Of a DNA stretch of 64,000 nucleotides, positions 7,786-16,810 are shown piece after piece. This stretch comes from Legionella rowbothamii (GTDB lineage: Bacteria; Pseudomonadota; Gammaproteobacteria; Legionellales; Legionellaceae), in assembly GCF_900639985.1 (NCBI RefSeq), contig NZ_CAAAIM010000007.1:1-64000 (forward strand), given 5' to 3'. Every line of letters starts with the position of its first letter. Position 1 is the first letter of the stretch. Both the position numbers and the translations under genes were made by a program. The notes below the pieces were generated by a model that had not been told where the DNA came from, ran no database searches, and worked only from the letters and a program-made list of their open reading frames with translations.

Positions 7786-8961
7786 TCAAGAACACAAAAC
7801 TTTAACCCTTAACCTATAATTTTCAAAATTTCTAAATCCATAAGCACGACGTTGAATCAGCTTCATCTTCCGATGAAACCCTTCTGTAATGCCGTTGTTT
7901 TTAGTAAACCGCCACATTCTAACCACTTCTTCCCGCCATTGATATAATGTTTTACCTAGAGTCTTTAGTGAGTCGAAAGGACTTTCCTTTAGACTGGCAA
8001 CGAGTTTAAGAAAGAGAGGTATTAAACGCGTACACTGCTTTGCGGTGCGATGTTTTCGCATGAGTAATCGATGTAATCGCTGTTTAAAGTAATATATTGC
8101 AGCAATGACAGGCTGTTTTTGCAAATAACGTTCCCGTCTATTGAGTCGCTTTACAGTGAGATTATTGGGATTGGTTCTCAATGCCGCCAAGAGACCTCGC
8201 TGATATTTCATTTCAGGGTCAATCTGCTGATAAGTCTGCAAACAGAATTGATTCAACAAACGTATCACATGAAAGCGATCGGCAACAATCATCGCATTGG
8301 GAAAGTAACGCCTGATTAACCTGCGGTAACTGGAACTTAAATCAATACAGACTACCTGTACCTTATCTTTTCCTTCTAACGTGTTGAGATAGCCTTCTAA
8401 ATCCTTTTCTGAACGCCCCTCAACCACATCAAATATTTTATGTTTGGCCAAGTCACAAAAGGTTGTGGCATAACCCACTTTCCGATTAAATGAATGCTCA
8501 TCCAGGCCAAGGACTCTTGGGCAAGGACGGTTTAATATCTTTTTATGACGAAGCTCATAACCGTAATGATACCAGCGCTCTACAGTCGATTTACCCAGCT
8601 TTAAGTCACGCGCCAAATCCTTTTGACTGACTCCTTTGCTGTGGTAGTGAAACACCTGTTTACGCAAACTCTCGCTCGCTCTTTGATATTTACCTATCCC
8701 GGGAAATCGTTGATTAAAATAGCGACCACAAGCAGGACAATAATACTTATGAGCCTTGATACACAAGTAACTGCGACGCAATCCAATCGACTCATGGCGG
8801 ATTCGTCTTATGAAACTGTCTTTTTTACGTAACTTCTTATTACCGCAATGAATACAGCGAACAACACAACGATAAGTTACTTCGATATTTACCGGGTTCT
8901 CTCCACTCACCTTTTTAATAGAATATCCCGGTAAATTTAAGATACAATCTTTCTTAGGCAT
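7786..8961 (-). CDS. ISL3 family transposase
   Basis: A 391-residue transposase that appears intact. The N-terminal zinc-ribbon-like part has paired cysteines (CVVRCIHCG at about 32-40 and CPACGRYF at about 72-79). A helix-turn-helix follows (GVSQKDLARDLKLGKSTVERW), then the DDE core with VLGLDEHSF (first Asp), VVCIDLSSSYR (second Asp) and NNGITEGFHRKMK (catalytic Glu). The ATG at 8961 is preferred over an upstream TTG at 8985, because AAGGAAG lies 6 nt before it. A 16-bp palindrome lies 33 nt upstream of this start, and the stop is 28 nt inside the left inverted repeat. Residue numbers count from the chosen start and are approximate. Confidence 0.93.
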   Translation of the reverse strand: MPKKDCILNLPGYSIKKVSGENPVNIEVTYRCVVRCIHCGNKKLRKKDSFIRRIRHESIGLRRSYLCIKAHKYYCPACGRYFNQRFPGIGKYQRASESLRKQVFHYHSKGVSQKDLARDLKLGKSTVERWYHYGYELRHKKILNRPCPRVLGLDEHSFNRKVGYATTFCDLAKHKIFDVVEGRSEKDLEGYLNTLEGKDKVQVVCIDLSSSYRRLIRRYFPNAMIVADRFHVIRLLNQFCLQTYQQIDPEMKYQRGLLAALRTNPNNLTVKRLNRRERYLQKQPVIAAIYYFKQRLHRLLMRKHRTAKQCTRLIPLFLKLVASLKESPFDSLKTLGKTLYQWREEVVRMWRFTKNNGITEGFHRKMKLIQRRAYGFRNFENYRLRVKVLCS

Positions 8962-8993
8962 TTTAATCTTCCTTTTGACCGTCAAATCAAAGG

Positions 8994-9009
8994 GTTAGTC
9001 TAGACTAAC
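8994..9009. promoter_or_regulatory. 16-bp perfect palindrome upstream of transposase
   Basis: GTTAGTCTAGACTAAC is a perfect inverted repeat lying between the transposase start and the right inverted repeat. It could be an operator for transposase autoregulation or a terminus-binding site. No protein is identified. Confidence 0.4.
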
Positions 9010-9019
9010 TTGATTAAAA

Positions 9020-9043
9020 TGCCCCCTTATTTGGGGTAGAGCC
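9020..9043 (-). repeat. ISL3 right terminal inverted repeat
   Basis: On the minus strand it reads GGCTCTACCCCA, 5 variable nt, then GGGGGCA. The following base, 9044, is the first base of retained lspD sequence. Confidence 0.85.
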
Positions 9044-9084
9044 CCTTTAATTTAGAAAAAGATGCTCAACAACGAAAAAGCCAG

Positions 9085-11283
9085 TTGTCCAAGCTCGTTG
9101 ACTCCCCCATAGAAATTAAAAATCTCTCTGATAAACGCCTCTATCTTGTGCAAATCGGCCCAATTAATGATTACCCCACTGCAAGAGAATTACAGCATAC
9201 TCTTTCTCAAAAAATAAATGCTGTAAAAAATACCGAAACTTCCAAAAATCAATCCCCCTTAGCAACAGCAAATTCCACAGCTAATGGTAGTGATACGACA
9301 CAAACCATGCCTGAAAATACTCAATTGTGGAATTTACGCAACGCAGATATTCGCGCGGTCATTGCTGAGGTTTCACGTGTCACTGGCAAAAACTTTGTGA
9401 TTGATCCAAGGGTGCAAGGAAAAATATCCATTGTATCCGCCACTCCAATGTCCTCGCATGAGTTGTATCAAGTTTTTCTTTCGGTACTCCAAGTTTCCGG
9501 ATATGCAGCAATCCCCAGTGGCGAAGTGATTAAAATTATTCCCAATATTGACGCAAAAACCCAGTCATCTGATCTGAGAACTCGTCCTCGAGGAGATGAC
9601 ATGATGGTTGCGGTGGTTCCTGTACACTATGTGCCAGCAGAACAATTAGTGCCAGTTTTAAGACCATTAATGCCCCAATGGAGTAGTGTGTCAGCTTATG
9701 GTCCATCCAATATGCTGATTCTTTCGGGACGTGCAAATAATATTAATAGCCTTGCAGATATCATAAAACAGGTTGATAACTCAACAGCCAACGGTATTGA
9801 TATTGTTCCCCTAAGACATTCTTTAGCGATGGATATCGCCAATACATTGAAAGATCTGATAAAGGCTCAGCCCAATATGGCAGGAGGACGAACACAAATT
9901 TCTATTTCTGCGGATGACCGTTCTAACTCTCTTTTAATTAGCGGCTCCAAAACAGATAGAATACGATTGAGAATGCTGATTCTAAAATTGGACAGGGAGA
10001 GTTCAGCTGGTCTGAATAGCAATACTCAAGTGGTGTATCTCAATTACATGCGTGCCGAAGATCTGGTCCCTATTCTAGCCGGTATTGCTCAAGCAAACTT
10101 TAGTGGAAATGTAGGCACAACGATTGGAACCATTACCAGACCAGCCTTAGATAGTACAAATCCGGCTTCAAATCTTGTAAATAATGGCCAAAATAACCAA
10201 TTAAGCTCATCTAGCAATAGTAATAACAGTGGCAGTGGCTTATCGTCATCTGCAGCGACAGCGAACACTTCTTCAGCCAGCACTCAAAATGAAGGTTCCA
10301 CTAAACCCACGGTGCAAATCATTGGTGAACCAAATACTAATTCCATTATATTGAATGCCCCGGCTTCTGTTATCCGCGTTTTAAAGCGCGTTATTGCGCA
10401 ATTAGATATTAAACCAGCACAATTATTAATTGAGGCCTTGGTTGCCGAAATTAACCAGGATGATGTGAATGATCTGGGTATTGAGTGGGGTTCGAATCAA
10501 CAAACAGGTAAGCCAAGCAGCTTTAGAAATGGCTTTGCTATTCTTAATAGCCAAAGTAGAATCGATGATTTCCAAGCCCAGATTTATGCCCTGGCTCGAG
10601 CTCATAAAGCCAATATTTTATCAACACCCTCAGTTGTAGTGCTTGATAACCGGCAAGCCAAAATTCTTGTGGGTAAGCAGGTTTCTGTTGCTTCATCTAA
10701 TTATCCAAACAACGCGAATGGCACTGCAGCTTCCACCAGTCCGTTTACCACCTTTGATCGGGTTAACGTAGCACTGCATCTTTATGTAAGACCCCAAATA
10801 ACCCGAGGTAATGGCATTCAAATGCAAATTGACCAAGGTAATGATACTCTAGATCCATCTGCAGCAGCAGAGACATCAACTACACCAACATTTAGAATCA
10901 GTAGCATTGTGACCTCAGTGCATGTCGAAAGTGGTAATGTGGTTGTCTTGGGTGGATTAACACAAGATAGTCTGAGCAGTGACAATAATCGTATTCCTGT
11001 TCTAGGTGATATACCTGGTGTAGGCAGATTATTTAAACGAAGCATACACATACGTGATAAACGAGTCCTTATGGTGTTTATCAAGCCCATTATTCTGCGT
11101 AATGAACGTGATACGGTGCATGCAACTGATCAAAGATACAATCATACTCGCCAATATCAATTAGATTGGTTACGTTCAGAGGAAGCCTATCTGCAAAGTA
11201 ACAACTCCACCGTGTTGCCTGCGTTGAAGCGAGCTGACTTGCCTAGGCCCTTTAGTCGTCCACCTTTATTAGTGACTAAATAA
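9085..11283 (+). CDS. lspD: type II secretion secretin LspD (GspD), 5'-truncated by ISL3
   Basis: GspD secretin, the outer-membrane pore of the type II secretion system. N0 is at about residues 78-150 (LWNLRNADIRAVIAEVSRVTG). N1-N3 repeats follow, including a Ser/Asn-rich insert near 350-410. The C-terminal secretin domain carries VVVLGGLTQDS and VPVLGDIPGVGRLFK. TTG at 9085 is only the first usable codon: the frame stays open back through the IS junction at 9044, encoding FNLEKDAQQRKSQLSKL and then a SPOR-type strand LYLVQIGPI. No signal peptide is present, so the original start, export signal and first SPOR strand are missing. Unless a fused start supplies an export signal, the product should stay cytoplasmic. 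lspE follows after 3 nt. It is probably a pseudogene in function. Confidence 0.88.
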   Translation: MSKLVDSPIEIKNLSDKRLYLVQIGPINDYPTARELQHTLSQKINAVKNTETSKNQSPLATANSTANGSDTTQTMPENTQLWNLRNADIRAVIAEVSRVTGKNFVIDPRVQGKISIVSATPMSSHELYQVFLSVLQVSGYAAIPSGEVIKIIPNIDAKTQSSDLRTRPRGDDMMVAVVPVHYVPAEQLVPVLRPLMPQWSSVSAYGPSNMLILSGRANNINSLADIIKQVDNSTANGIDIVPLRHSLAMDIANTLKDLIKAQPNMAGGRTQISISADDRSNSLLISGSKTDRIRLRMLILKLDRESSAGLNSNTQVVYLNYMRAEDLVPILAGIAQANFSGNVGTTIGTITRPALDSTNPASNLVNNGQNNQLSSSSNSNNSGSGLSSSAATANTSSASTQNEGSTKPTVQIIGEPNTNSIILNAPASVIRVLKRVIAQLDIKPAQLLIEALVAEINQDDVNDLGIEWGSNQQTGKPSSFRNGFAILNSQSRIDDFQAQIYALARAHKANILSTPSVVVLDNRQAKILVGKQVSVASSNYPNNANGTAASTSPFTTFDRVNVALHLYVRPQITRGNGIQMQIDQGNDTLDPSAAAETSTTPTFRISSIVTSVHVESGNVVVLGGLTQDSLSSDNNRIPVLGDIPGVGRLFKRSIHIRDKRVLMVFIKPIILRNERDTVHATDQRYNHTRQYQLDWLRSEEAYLQSNNSTVLPALKRADLPRPFSRPPLLVTK

Positions 11284-11286
11284 GCC

Positions 11287-12774
11287 ATGGACTCTGAAGA
11301 GAAATCACTTAAAGTTCCCTACAGTTTTGCGAAAAACCATGGAATTGTTGTTGGAAGCGAATTGGTCGATGGAAAAGCTATTATTTACCATCTACCCAAT
11401 GTCTCCATGCAATCGTTTGCTGAAATAAAGCGACTATTACAATGTGAGCTGTCTTTAAAACAAGTTGATGAATCAGCATTCCAACAGCATCTAGCAAATA
11501 CTTATCAATCTAAATCATCTATTTTAGAAGCTGCTGGTGGGATGGAAGAGGATATGGATCTTTCGTTACTAGCAAGCCAACTTCCCGTCAGTGAGGATTT
11601 ATTAGAAAATCAGGATGATGCGCCAATTATCCGTTTACTAAATGCCTTATTTACGCAAGCAATAAAGCAAAAAGCATCCGATATTCATATTGAGACCTAT
11701 GAGGATCGTGTATTAGTTCGTAATCGTATTGATGGTGTTTTACATGAAGTATTGGAGATTCAACGAGCTATTGCTCCTTTGGTTATCTCAAGGGTCAAGG
11801 TCATGGCAAAGCTCGATATCGCTGAAAAGCGCATACCGCAGGATGGACGTATTTCATTACGCATTGGTGGGCATAACATTGACGTGCGTGTCTCTACCCT
11901 ACCCTCGAATCATGGCGAACGTGTCGTGTTGCGTATTTTAGATAAGCAAGCGGCGCAATTGGATTTAAGCCTTTTAGGGATGCCGGCTCCAGCGTTAAAA
12001 ACAATTCGCCAATTAATTGCCGAACCTCATGGAATTATTTTAGTTACTGGACCAACAGGCTCGGGAAAAACGACCTCATTATATGCAATGCTTACGGAAT
12101 TAAACGAGGTTACGCGAAATATTTTAACCATCGAAGACCCTATTGAATATGATTTAGAGGGTATAGGACAAACTCAGGTTAATACCAAAGTCCAAATGAC
12201 CTTTGCTAAGGGGTTAAGAGCTATTTTACGGCAAGATCCTGATGTGGTGATGATTGGGGAAATTCGTGACCTGGAAACAGCCGAAATCGCGGTTCAAGCA
12301 AGTTTAACAGGACACTTGGTGCTTTCCACCTTACATACGAATAGTGCATTAGGGGCATTAACGCGTTTACGTGATATGGGTGTAGAATCATTCCTTTTAT
12401 CCTCAAGTATTGTTGGTTTGATCGCGCAACGCCTAGTTCGTAAACTGTGCCCGCATTGTAAGACAGTTCATCAATTAAGAGATGATGAAAAAGAGCTAAT
12501 GAACCTTGCTCTTGATGCAGATGTGTCTAAAGTATATGAACCTAAAGGCTGTGATTTGTGTAATCATCTGGGATATCGAGGTCGAACCAGTATTTATGAA
12601 CTAATAACCATTGATGATACATTAAGAGGAATGATCCATCGGAATGAAAACTTACAGCTGATGGAAGAATATTTAAGACCCACCATGCCTAGTATTCGTG
12701 ATGATGGTTTCAAGCGAGTTCTTGCTGGTGATACATCTTTAGCGGAAGTACTTCGTGTGACCACGCAGAATTAA
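11287..12774 (+). CDS. lspE: type II secretion ATPase LspE (GspE)
   Basis: A 495-residue cytoplasmic hexameric ATPase that powers the type II secretion pseudopilus. The N1E/N2E region is followed by the conserved VVLRILDKQ block, Walker A GPTGSGKTT (about 257-265), the Asp box with Walker B (DPDVVMIGEIRD), the His box (GHLVLSTLHTN) and the zinc-binding tetracysteine CPHC...CDLC characteristic of GspE. Length and motifs are normal, so this gene appears intact although the upstream secretin gene is broken. It starts 3 nt after the lspD stop and was probably co-transcribed with it. Loss of the native lspD promoter leaves its expression uncertain. A hairpin repeat follows its stop. Confidence 0.95.
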   Translation: MDSEEKSLKVPYSFAKNHGIVVGSELVDGKAIIYHLPNVSMQSFAEIKRLLQCELSLKQVDESAFQQHLANTYQSKSSILEAAGGMEEDMDLSLLASQLPVSEDLLENQDDAPIIRLLNALFTQAIKQKASDIHIETYEDRVLVRNRIDGVLHEVLEIQRAIAPLVISRVKVMAKLDIAEKRIPQDGRISLRIGGHNIDVRVSTLPSNHGERVVLRILDKQAAQLDLSLLGMPAPALKTIRQLIAEPHGIILVTGPTGSGKTTSLYAMLTELNEVTRNILTIEDPIEYDLEGIGQTQVNTKVQMTFAKGLRAILRQDPDVVMIGEIRDLETAEIAVQASLTGHLVLSTLHTNSALGALTRLRDMGVESFLLSSSIVGLIAQRLVRKLCPHCKTVHQLRDDEKELMNLALDADVSKVYEPKGCDLCNHLGYRGRTSIYELITIDDTLRGMIHRNENLQLMEEYLRPTMPSIRDDGFKRVLAGDTSLAEVLRVTTQN

Positions 12775-12784
12775 ATAACAGTAA

Positions 12785-12808
12785 AACCTGGTTGCGAACA
12801 ACCAGGCT
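12785..12808. repeat. CCTGGTTG hairpin repeat / possible bidirectional terminator
   Basis: CCTGGTTG, CGAA and CAACCAGG form an 8-bp stem with a GNRA-like tetraloop, 11 nt past the lspE stop and between convergent lspE and cysS. It is one of at least six related copies in the window. Confidence 0.6.
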
Positions 12809-12883
12809 AAATCTAATATTATAAGCATAATTTCAATACAACTTTTTTGAGGAATTTGGTTGCCTTCAACCACGTTTTCCCTT

Positions 12884-14251
12884 TTACTTAACCAACTTTC
12901 TCCAGGTGGTACCTTTAGGACCATCTTCCAATTCAATTCCTTGCTCGAGTAATTCAGCACGAATTTGATCGGCGCGTGCCCAGTTGCGGTCTGCTCTTGC
13001 TTGTAGACGTTGGGCGATTAATTGCTCGATAATCACCTTGTCATCATCTGCTAAACCTGCTTGTAAAAATTCTGAAGCATCGGACTGCAATAATCCCATC
13101 ACCTCGGCAAGGTGCCTTAAGGTGGTGCCTAAAACTGGATTGGCGTTTTTATTCACTTCATGGCTTAACTGGAATAAAACAGATAATGCAACTGGTGTGT
13201 TAAAATCATCATTCATAGCTTTGTTAAATTCAGCAATCCAATGCTCATCCAACTCTCCATTACCCAAAATCGATACATCTTTCATCGTTTGGTAAAGACG
13301 AGTCAATGCCTTTTTAGCATTTATCAAATTCTCTTCAGAATAATTTAATGGACTACGATAATGACTACTTAACAAGAAATAACGAACCACTTCAGGATGA
13401 TGTTCATTTAATACATCAGCAATTGTGAAAAAATTACCTAATGATTTAGACATTTTTTCATTATTTACCTGCAGCATACCAACATGCATCCAATAATTTG
13501 CAAATGGCTTGCATGTAGCAGCCTCGCTTTGCGCGATTTCATTTTCATGATGAGGGAACTGTAAATCCAAGCCTCCACCATGAATATCAAATTGCTCGCC
13601 CAGCTCTTCCATCGCCATCGCGGAGCATTCAATATGCCATCCAGGACGCCCTTCTCCCCAAGGAGAAGGCCAGCAAGGCTCACCAGCTTTGGCTTTTTTC
13701 CACAACACAAAATCAAGTGGTGAACGCTTTTCTTTAACTACTTCAATGCGTGCACCAGACATCAAACCATCTAAATCTTTATGTGATAATTTACCGTAAT
13801 CCGCAAAGCTATCCACTTGGTAGCACACATCCCCATTACCACTCACATAAGCATTACCTTTTGCGAGTAAACGCTCAATCAAACGGATAATCGTGCCAAT
13901 ATGCTCCGTTGCTCTTGGCTCGTAATCAGGTGGCAAAATATTTAAAGCCTGCATGTCTTCATGCATAGCCGCAATGTAATGCGTTGTTAATTCATCAATG
14001 GAAATACCGCGCTCATTAGCACGTGCAATAATTTTGTCATCAATATCGGTAATATTACGTACAAAGGTTACATCATAGCCTTGGGAACGCAGATAACGCA
14101 CAATCACATCAAAAGACACCATAGAGCGTGCATGGCCTAAATGGCAGTGGTCGTAAACCGTTATACCACAGACATACATCCCAATTTTACCTGGATTAAT
14201 AGAAACAAACGGCTCTTTTGTTCTAGTTAGCGAATTAAATAAATATAACAT
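12884..14251 (-). CDS. cysS: cysteinyl-tRNA synthetase
   Basis: A 455-residue class I synthetase charging tRNA-Cys. The zinc-binding Cys is in [19 protein letters not shown], which also holds the HIGH-type motif [13 protein letters not shown] and [20 protein letters not shown] supply the remaining zinc ligands, and KMSKSLGNF is the KMSKS loop. Length matches the bacterial norm of about 460. The stop of glnS lies 9 nt upstream, so glnS and cysS form a two-gene synthetase operon. Nothing unusual was seen. Confidence 0.97.
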   Translation of the reverse strand: MLYLFNSLTRTKEPFVSINPGKIGMYVCGITVYDHCHLGHARSMVSFDVIVRYLRSQGYDVTFVRNITDIDDKIIARANERGISIDELTTHYIAAMHEDMQALNILPPDYEPRATEHIGTIIRLIERLLAKGNAYVSGNGDVCYQVDSFADYGKLSHKDLDGLMSGARIEVVKEKRSPLDFVLWKKAKAGEPCWPSPWGEGRPGWHIECSAMAMEELGEQFDIHGGGLDLQFPHHENEIAQSEAATCKPFANYWMHVGMLQVNNEKMSKSLGNFFTIADVLNEHHPEVVRYFLLSSHYRSPLNYSEENLINAKKALTRLYQTMKDVSILGNGELDEHWIAEFNKAMNDDFNTPVALSVLFQLSHEVNKNANPVLGTTLRHLAEVMGLLQSDASEFLQAGLADDDKVIIEQLIAQRLQARADRNWARADQIRAELLEQGIELEDGPKGTTWRKLVK

Positions 14252-14260
14252 TTCTGCCCC

Positions 14261-15937
14261 TTAGCTCACTTTTCCCCAAGTATCTTTCAAGTCAACCACA
14301 CGGTGGAAAACACTCACGAACCCGTCTTTTTTCTCATTAACACAATAATAGCCCAATCGTTCAAATTGGAATACTTCACCTTCGGGTTGATGAGCTAAAG
14401 AAGGTTCACAAAGCCCTTGCATCGTTTGTAATGAGTCATGATTTAAAAATTGGAAGAAATCATCTTCACGAGCTGGATTGGCATCAGTAAACAAGCGATC
14501 ATATTGTAAAACAGTTACTGGATAAGCATGCTCGCTCGATACCCAATGGATAACTCCTTTGACTTTTCTATCTTCAGGATTTTTTCCTAATGTATTCTCA
14601 TCATAGGTACATCGAAGTTCAACCACCTCACCTTGTTCATTATGAATTACTTCATGACATTTAATTACATAAGCATGACGTAAACGTACTTCAGCGCCCG
14701 GTGATAAACGGAAGAATTTCTTAGGAGGTTCCTCCATAAAATCAGAGCGTTCAATATAAAGCTCTTTAGTAAAAGGAAGGTCGCGTCGTCCTGCCTCAGG
14801 ATCTTGTGGGTTATACGATGCATTAAGCTGCTCAACTTTTCCTTCAGGATAGTTTTCAATCACTACCTTCAAAGGATCCATCACACACAAAGCACGCTTC
14901 GCAGTGCGGTTTAATTCAGCGCGAACACATTCTTCTAATAAAGTCATGTCAATAACTGAATCACTACGTGAAATACCGATCATTTCACAAAATTGGCGAA
15001 TTGCTGCTGGCGGATATCCACGTTTACGCATACCACGTAATGTTGGCATACGGGGATCATCCCAACCAGAAACCGCATTTTTTTCAACCAACTCTCGCAA
15101 CTTACGCTTAGAAGTTACTGTATGAGATAAGTTCAAACGGGCAAATTCAGTTTGTACTGGTTTTGCAGGTACTGGTAAATTCTCAATAAGCCAATCATAC
15201 AATGGTCGATGATCCTGGAATTCCAAAGTACATAAAGAATGAGTAATTTTCTCTAATGCGTCTGAAATAGGATGCGCATAATCGTACATTGGGTAAATAC
15301 ACCACTCATCACCTGTACGTTGATGGTGCGCATGACGAATACGGTATAAAACCGGATCACGCATATTAATATTACCCGATTGCATGTCAATTTTTGCTCT
15401 TAATACATGCGTACCATCTGCAAACTCGCCCGCTTTCATGCGCTTAAATAAGTCCAGACTTTCTTCCATAGGTCGATTACGGTAAGGGCTTTCACGTCCT
15501 GGCTCTTGCAAAGTTCCCCGATAAGCTCGAATTTCTTCCATACTCAAACTGTCTACATAAGCCAAGTCCGTTTTAATTAATAGTACGGCAAATTCATAAA
15601 GCTCATTGTAATAATCAGATGAATGGGTCATATCACACCATTCAAAACCTAACCACCGTACATCATCAATAATGGCATTAACATATTCTTCTTCTTCTTT
15701 GATGGGATTTGTATCGTCAAATCGTAGATAACAGATACCACCAAATTCTTGCGCCAAACCAAAATTGAGGCAAATGGATTTGGCATGCCCTACGTGCAAA
15801 TAACCATTAGGCTCGGGCGGGAAGCGCGTCACTAATGATTTATGTTTGCCGCTAGCTAGCTCATCAGTAATCAATTGTCTGATAAAATGTGCTCGTTTTT
15901 CGGTTAATTCTGTCATCGGTTTTTCCATCGTTTCCAT
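14261..15937 (-). CDS. glnS: glutaminyl-tRNA synthetase
   Basis: A 558-residue class I synthetase that charges tRNA-Gln directly. The ATP-binding HIGH-type motif is PPEPNGYLHVGHAKS near residue 41, the Rossmann fold contains RFDDTNP, and the KMSKR-type loop is TVTSKRKLREL near 275. The C-terminal beta-barrel anticodon-binding domains fill the last 220 residues. Three in-frame Met codons (residues 1, 4 and 8) offer alternative starts; none has a strong ribosome site. A short palindrome separates it from trpA upstream, and cysS follows. Confidence 0.96.
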   Translation of the reverse strand: METMEKPMTELTEKRAHFIRQLITDELASGKHKSLVTRFPPEPNGYLHVGHAKSICLNFGLAQEFGGICYLRFDDTNPIKEEEEYVNAIIDDVRWLGFEWCDMTHSSDYYNELYEFAVLLIKTDLAYVDSLSMEEIRAYRGTLQEPGRESPYRNRPMEESLDLFKRMKAGEFADGTHVLRAKIDMQSGNINMRDPVLYRIRHAHHQRTGDEWCIYPMYDYAHPISDALEKITHSLCTLEFQDHRPLYDWLIENLPVPAKPVQTEFARLNLSHTVTSKRKLRELVEKNAVSGWDDPRMPTLRGMRKRGYPPAAIRQFCEMIGISRSDSVIDMTLLEECVRAELNRTAKRALCVMDPLKVVIENYPEGKVEQLNASYNPQDPEAGRRDLPFTKELYIERSDFMEEPPKKFFRLSPGAEVRLRHAYVIKCHEVIHNEQGEVVELRCTYDENTLGKNPEDRKVKGVIHWVSSEHAYPVTVLQYDRLFTDANPAREDDFFQFLNHDSLQTMQGLCEPSLAHQPEGEVFQFERLGYYCVNEKKDGFVSVFHRVVDLKDTWGKVS

Positions 15938-15971
15938 ATGATCGTTAGATCGTTATTAAATACTTGGTTTT

Positions 15972-15996
15972 GTAGGTCAGGCCAAGCCCAACCTGC
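15972..15996. repeat. short GTAGGTT-type palindrome
   Basis: GTAGGTCAGGCC and AAGCCCAACCTGC form an imperfect hairpin between trpA and glnS. It is a short relative of the GTAGGYTGGG element family in this window. Confidence 0.4.
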
Positions 15997-16003
15997 ATAT
16001 AAA

Positions 16004-16810
16004 TCATTGCTCATCCATCGCACAGCGCATGGAATGTATTAAGCTTGCTCCGGCTTGCAGCATATCATGTTTTGCCTGATATGCCTCTAAAATCTGATCA
16101 ATCAAAGCAGCACCCACAATAACCCCATCAGCAAAACTGGCAACCTGTGCAGCCATCTCCGGTGTTTTTATGCCAAAGCCAACCATCAAAGGCAAATTTA
16201 CTTGCGCCTTGCGTTGTTGATATTGAGTCTTTAATGAAGCAGCATCAAGAGTACTCGACCCGGTCACCCCTTTTAAAGAAACATAATACAAATAGCCTTG
16301 AGCATGCTCTTGAATTAAAGCCATGCGCTCATCAGTGGTTGTTGGTGAGCAAAGAAAAATACTATATAAACCATGCTCTTGCCAAATCGAATTGATACCA
16401 GAACTCTCCTCCGGCGGTAAATCCACTAAAATCGTGCCATCCACCCCAGCCTCGGCCGCGTGTTGGGCAAACAATTGATAGCCATATTGCTCGATCGGAT
16501 TTAAATAGCCCATGATCACAATAGGTGTTTCGTTATCTTGCTGACGAAACTCTCTGACCATGCCTAATACGTCTGTAGTATGCACCTGGTGCGCTAATGC
16601 ACGCTCCATAGCTTGTTGGATTACGATTCCCTCAGCCATAGGGTCAGAAAAAGGAATACCTAACTCCAAAACATCAGCGCCCGCCTTCACCAACTCATGC
16701 ATTAACTGTACGGTTATCTCGGGGTAAGGATCGCCCGCGGTAATATAGGGGCTCAGCATTTTTTTGCCACTGGCATTTATCTTAGCTAAAACTTTGTCTA
16801 TTCGGTTCAT
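16004..16810 (-). CDS. trpA: tryptophan synthase alpha chain, Asp60-to-Glu variant
   Basis: A 268-residue TIM-barrel subunit that cleaves indole-3-glycerol phosphate to indole and glyceraldehyde 3-phosphate. Catalytic Glu49 is present ([11 protein letters not shown]). At position 60, where E. coli TrpA has the catalytic Asp, the codon is GAG (Glu), giving PMAEGIVIQ; the following Pro is also replaced by Ile. The phosphate loop (GVTGSSTLD) and VGFGIKTPE appear normal. The start overlaps the trpB stop by 4 nt, so alpha and beta are translationally coupled, as expected for a channelled complex. The family call is certain. The effect of the substitution is not known; it is conservative and may be tolerated. 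Confidence 0.95.
   Translation of the reverse strand: MNRIDKVLAKINASGKKMLSPYITAGDPYPEITVQLMHELVKAGADVLELGIPFSDPMAEGIVIQQAMERALAHQVHTTDVLGMVREFRQQDNETPIVIMGYLNPIEQYGYQLFAQHAAEAGVDGTILVDLPPEESSGINSIWQEHGLYSIFLCSPTTTDERMALIQEHAQGYLYYVSLKGVTGSSTLDAASLKTQYQQRKAQVNLPLMVGFGIKTPEMAAQVASFADGVIVGAALIDQILEAYQAKHDMLQAGASLIHSMRCAMDEQ

Larger units (their letters stand above)
7758..9043 (-). mobile_element. ISL3-family insertion sequence
   Basis: A 1286-bp element bounded by 24-bp imperfect terminal inverted repeats. Both ends read GGCTCT-x-CCCCA-(5 nt)-GGGGGCA, with 19 of 24 positions matching. One transposase gene fills it on the minus strand. ISL3 elements usually make 8-bp target duplications. Here the outside 8-mers are TAATTAAT on the left and CCTTTAAT on the right, so no duplication is present. 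This suggests that the two flanks were joined by rearrangement rather than simple insertion. The right end lies inside the open frame of lspD. Confidence 0.93.
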
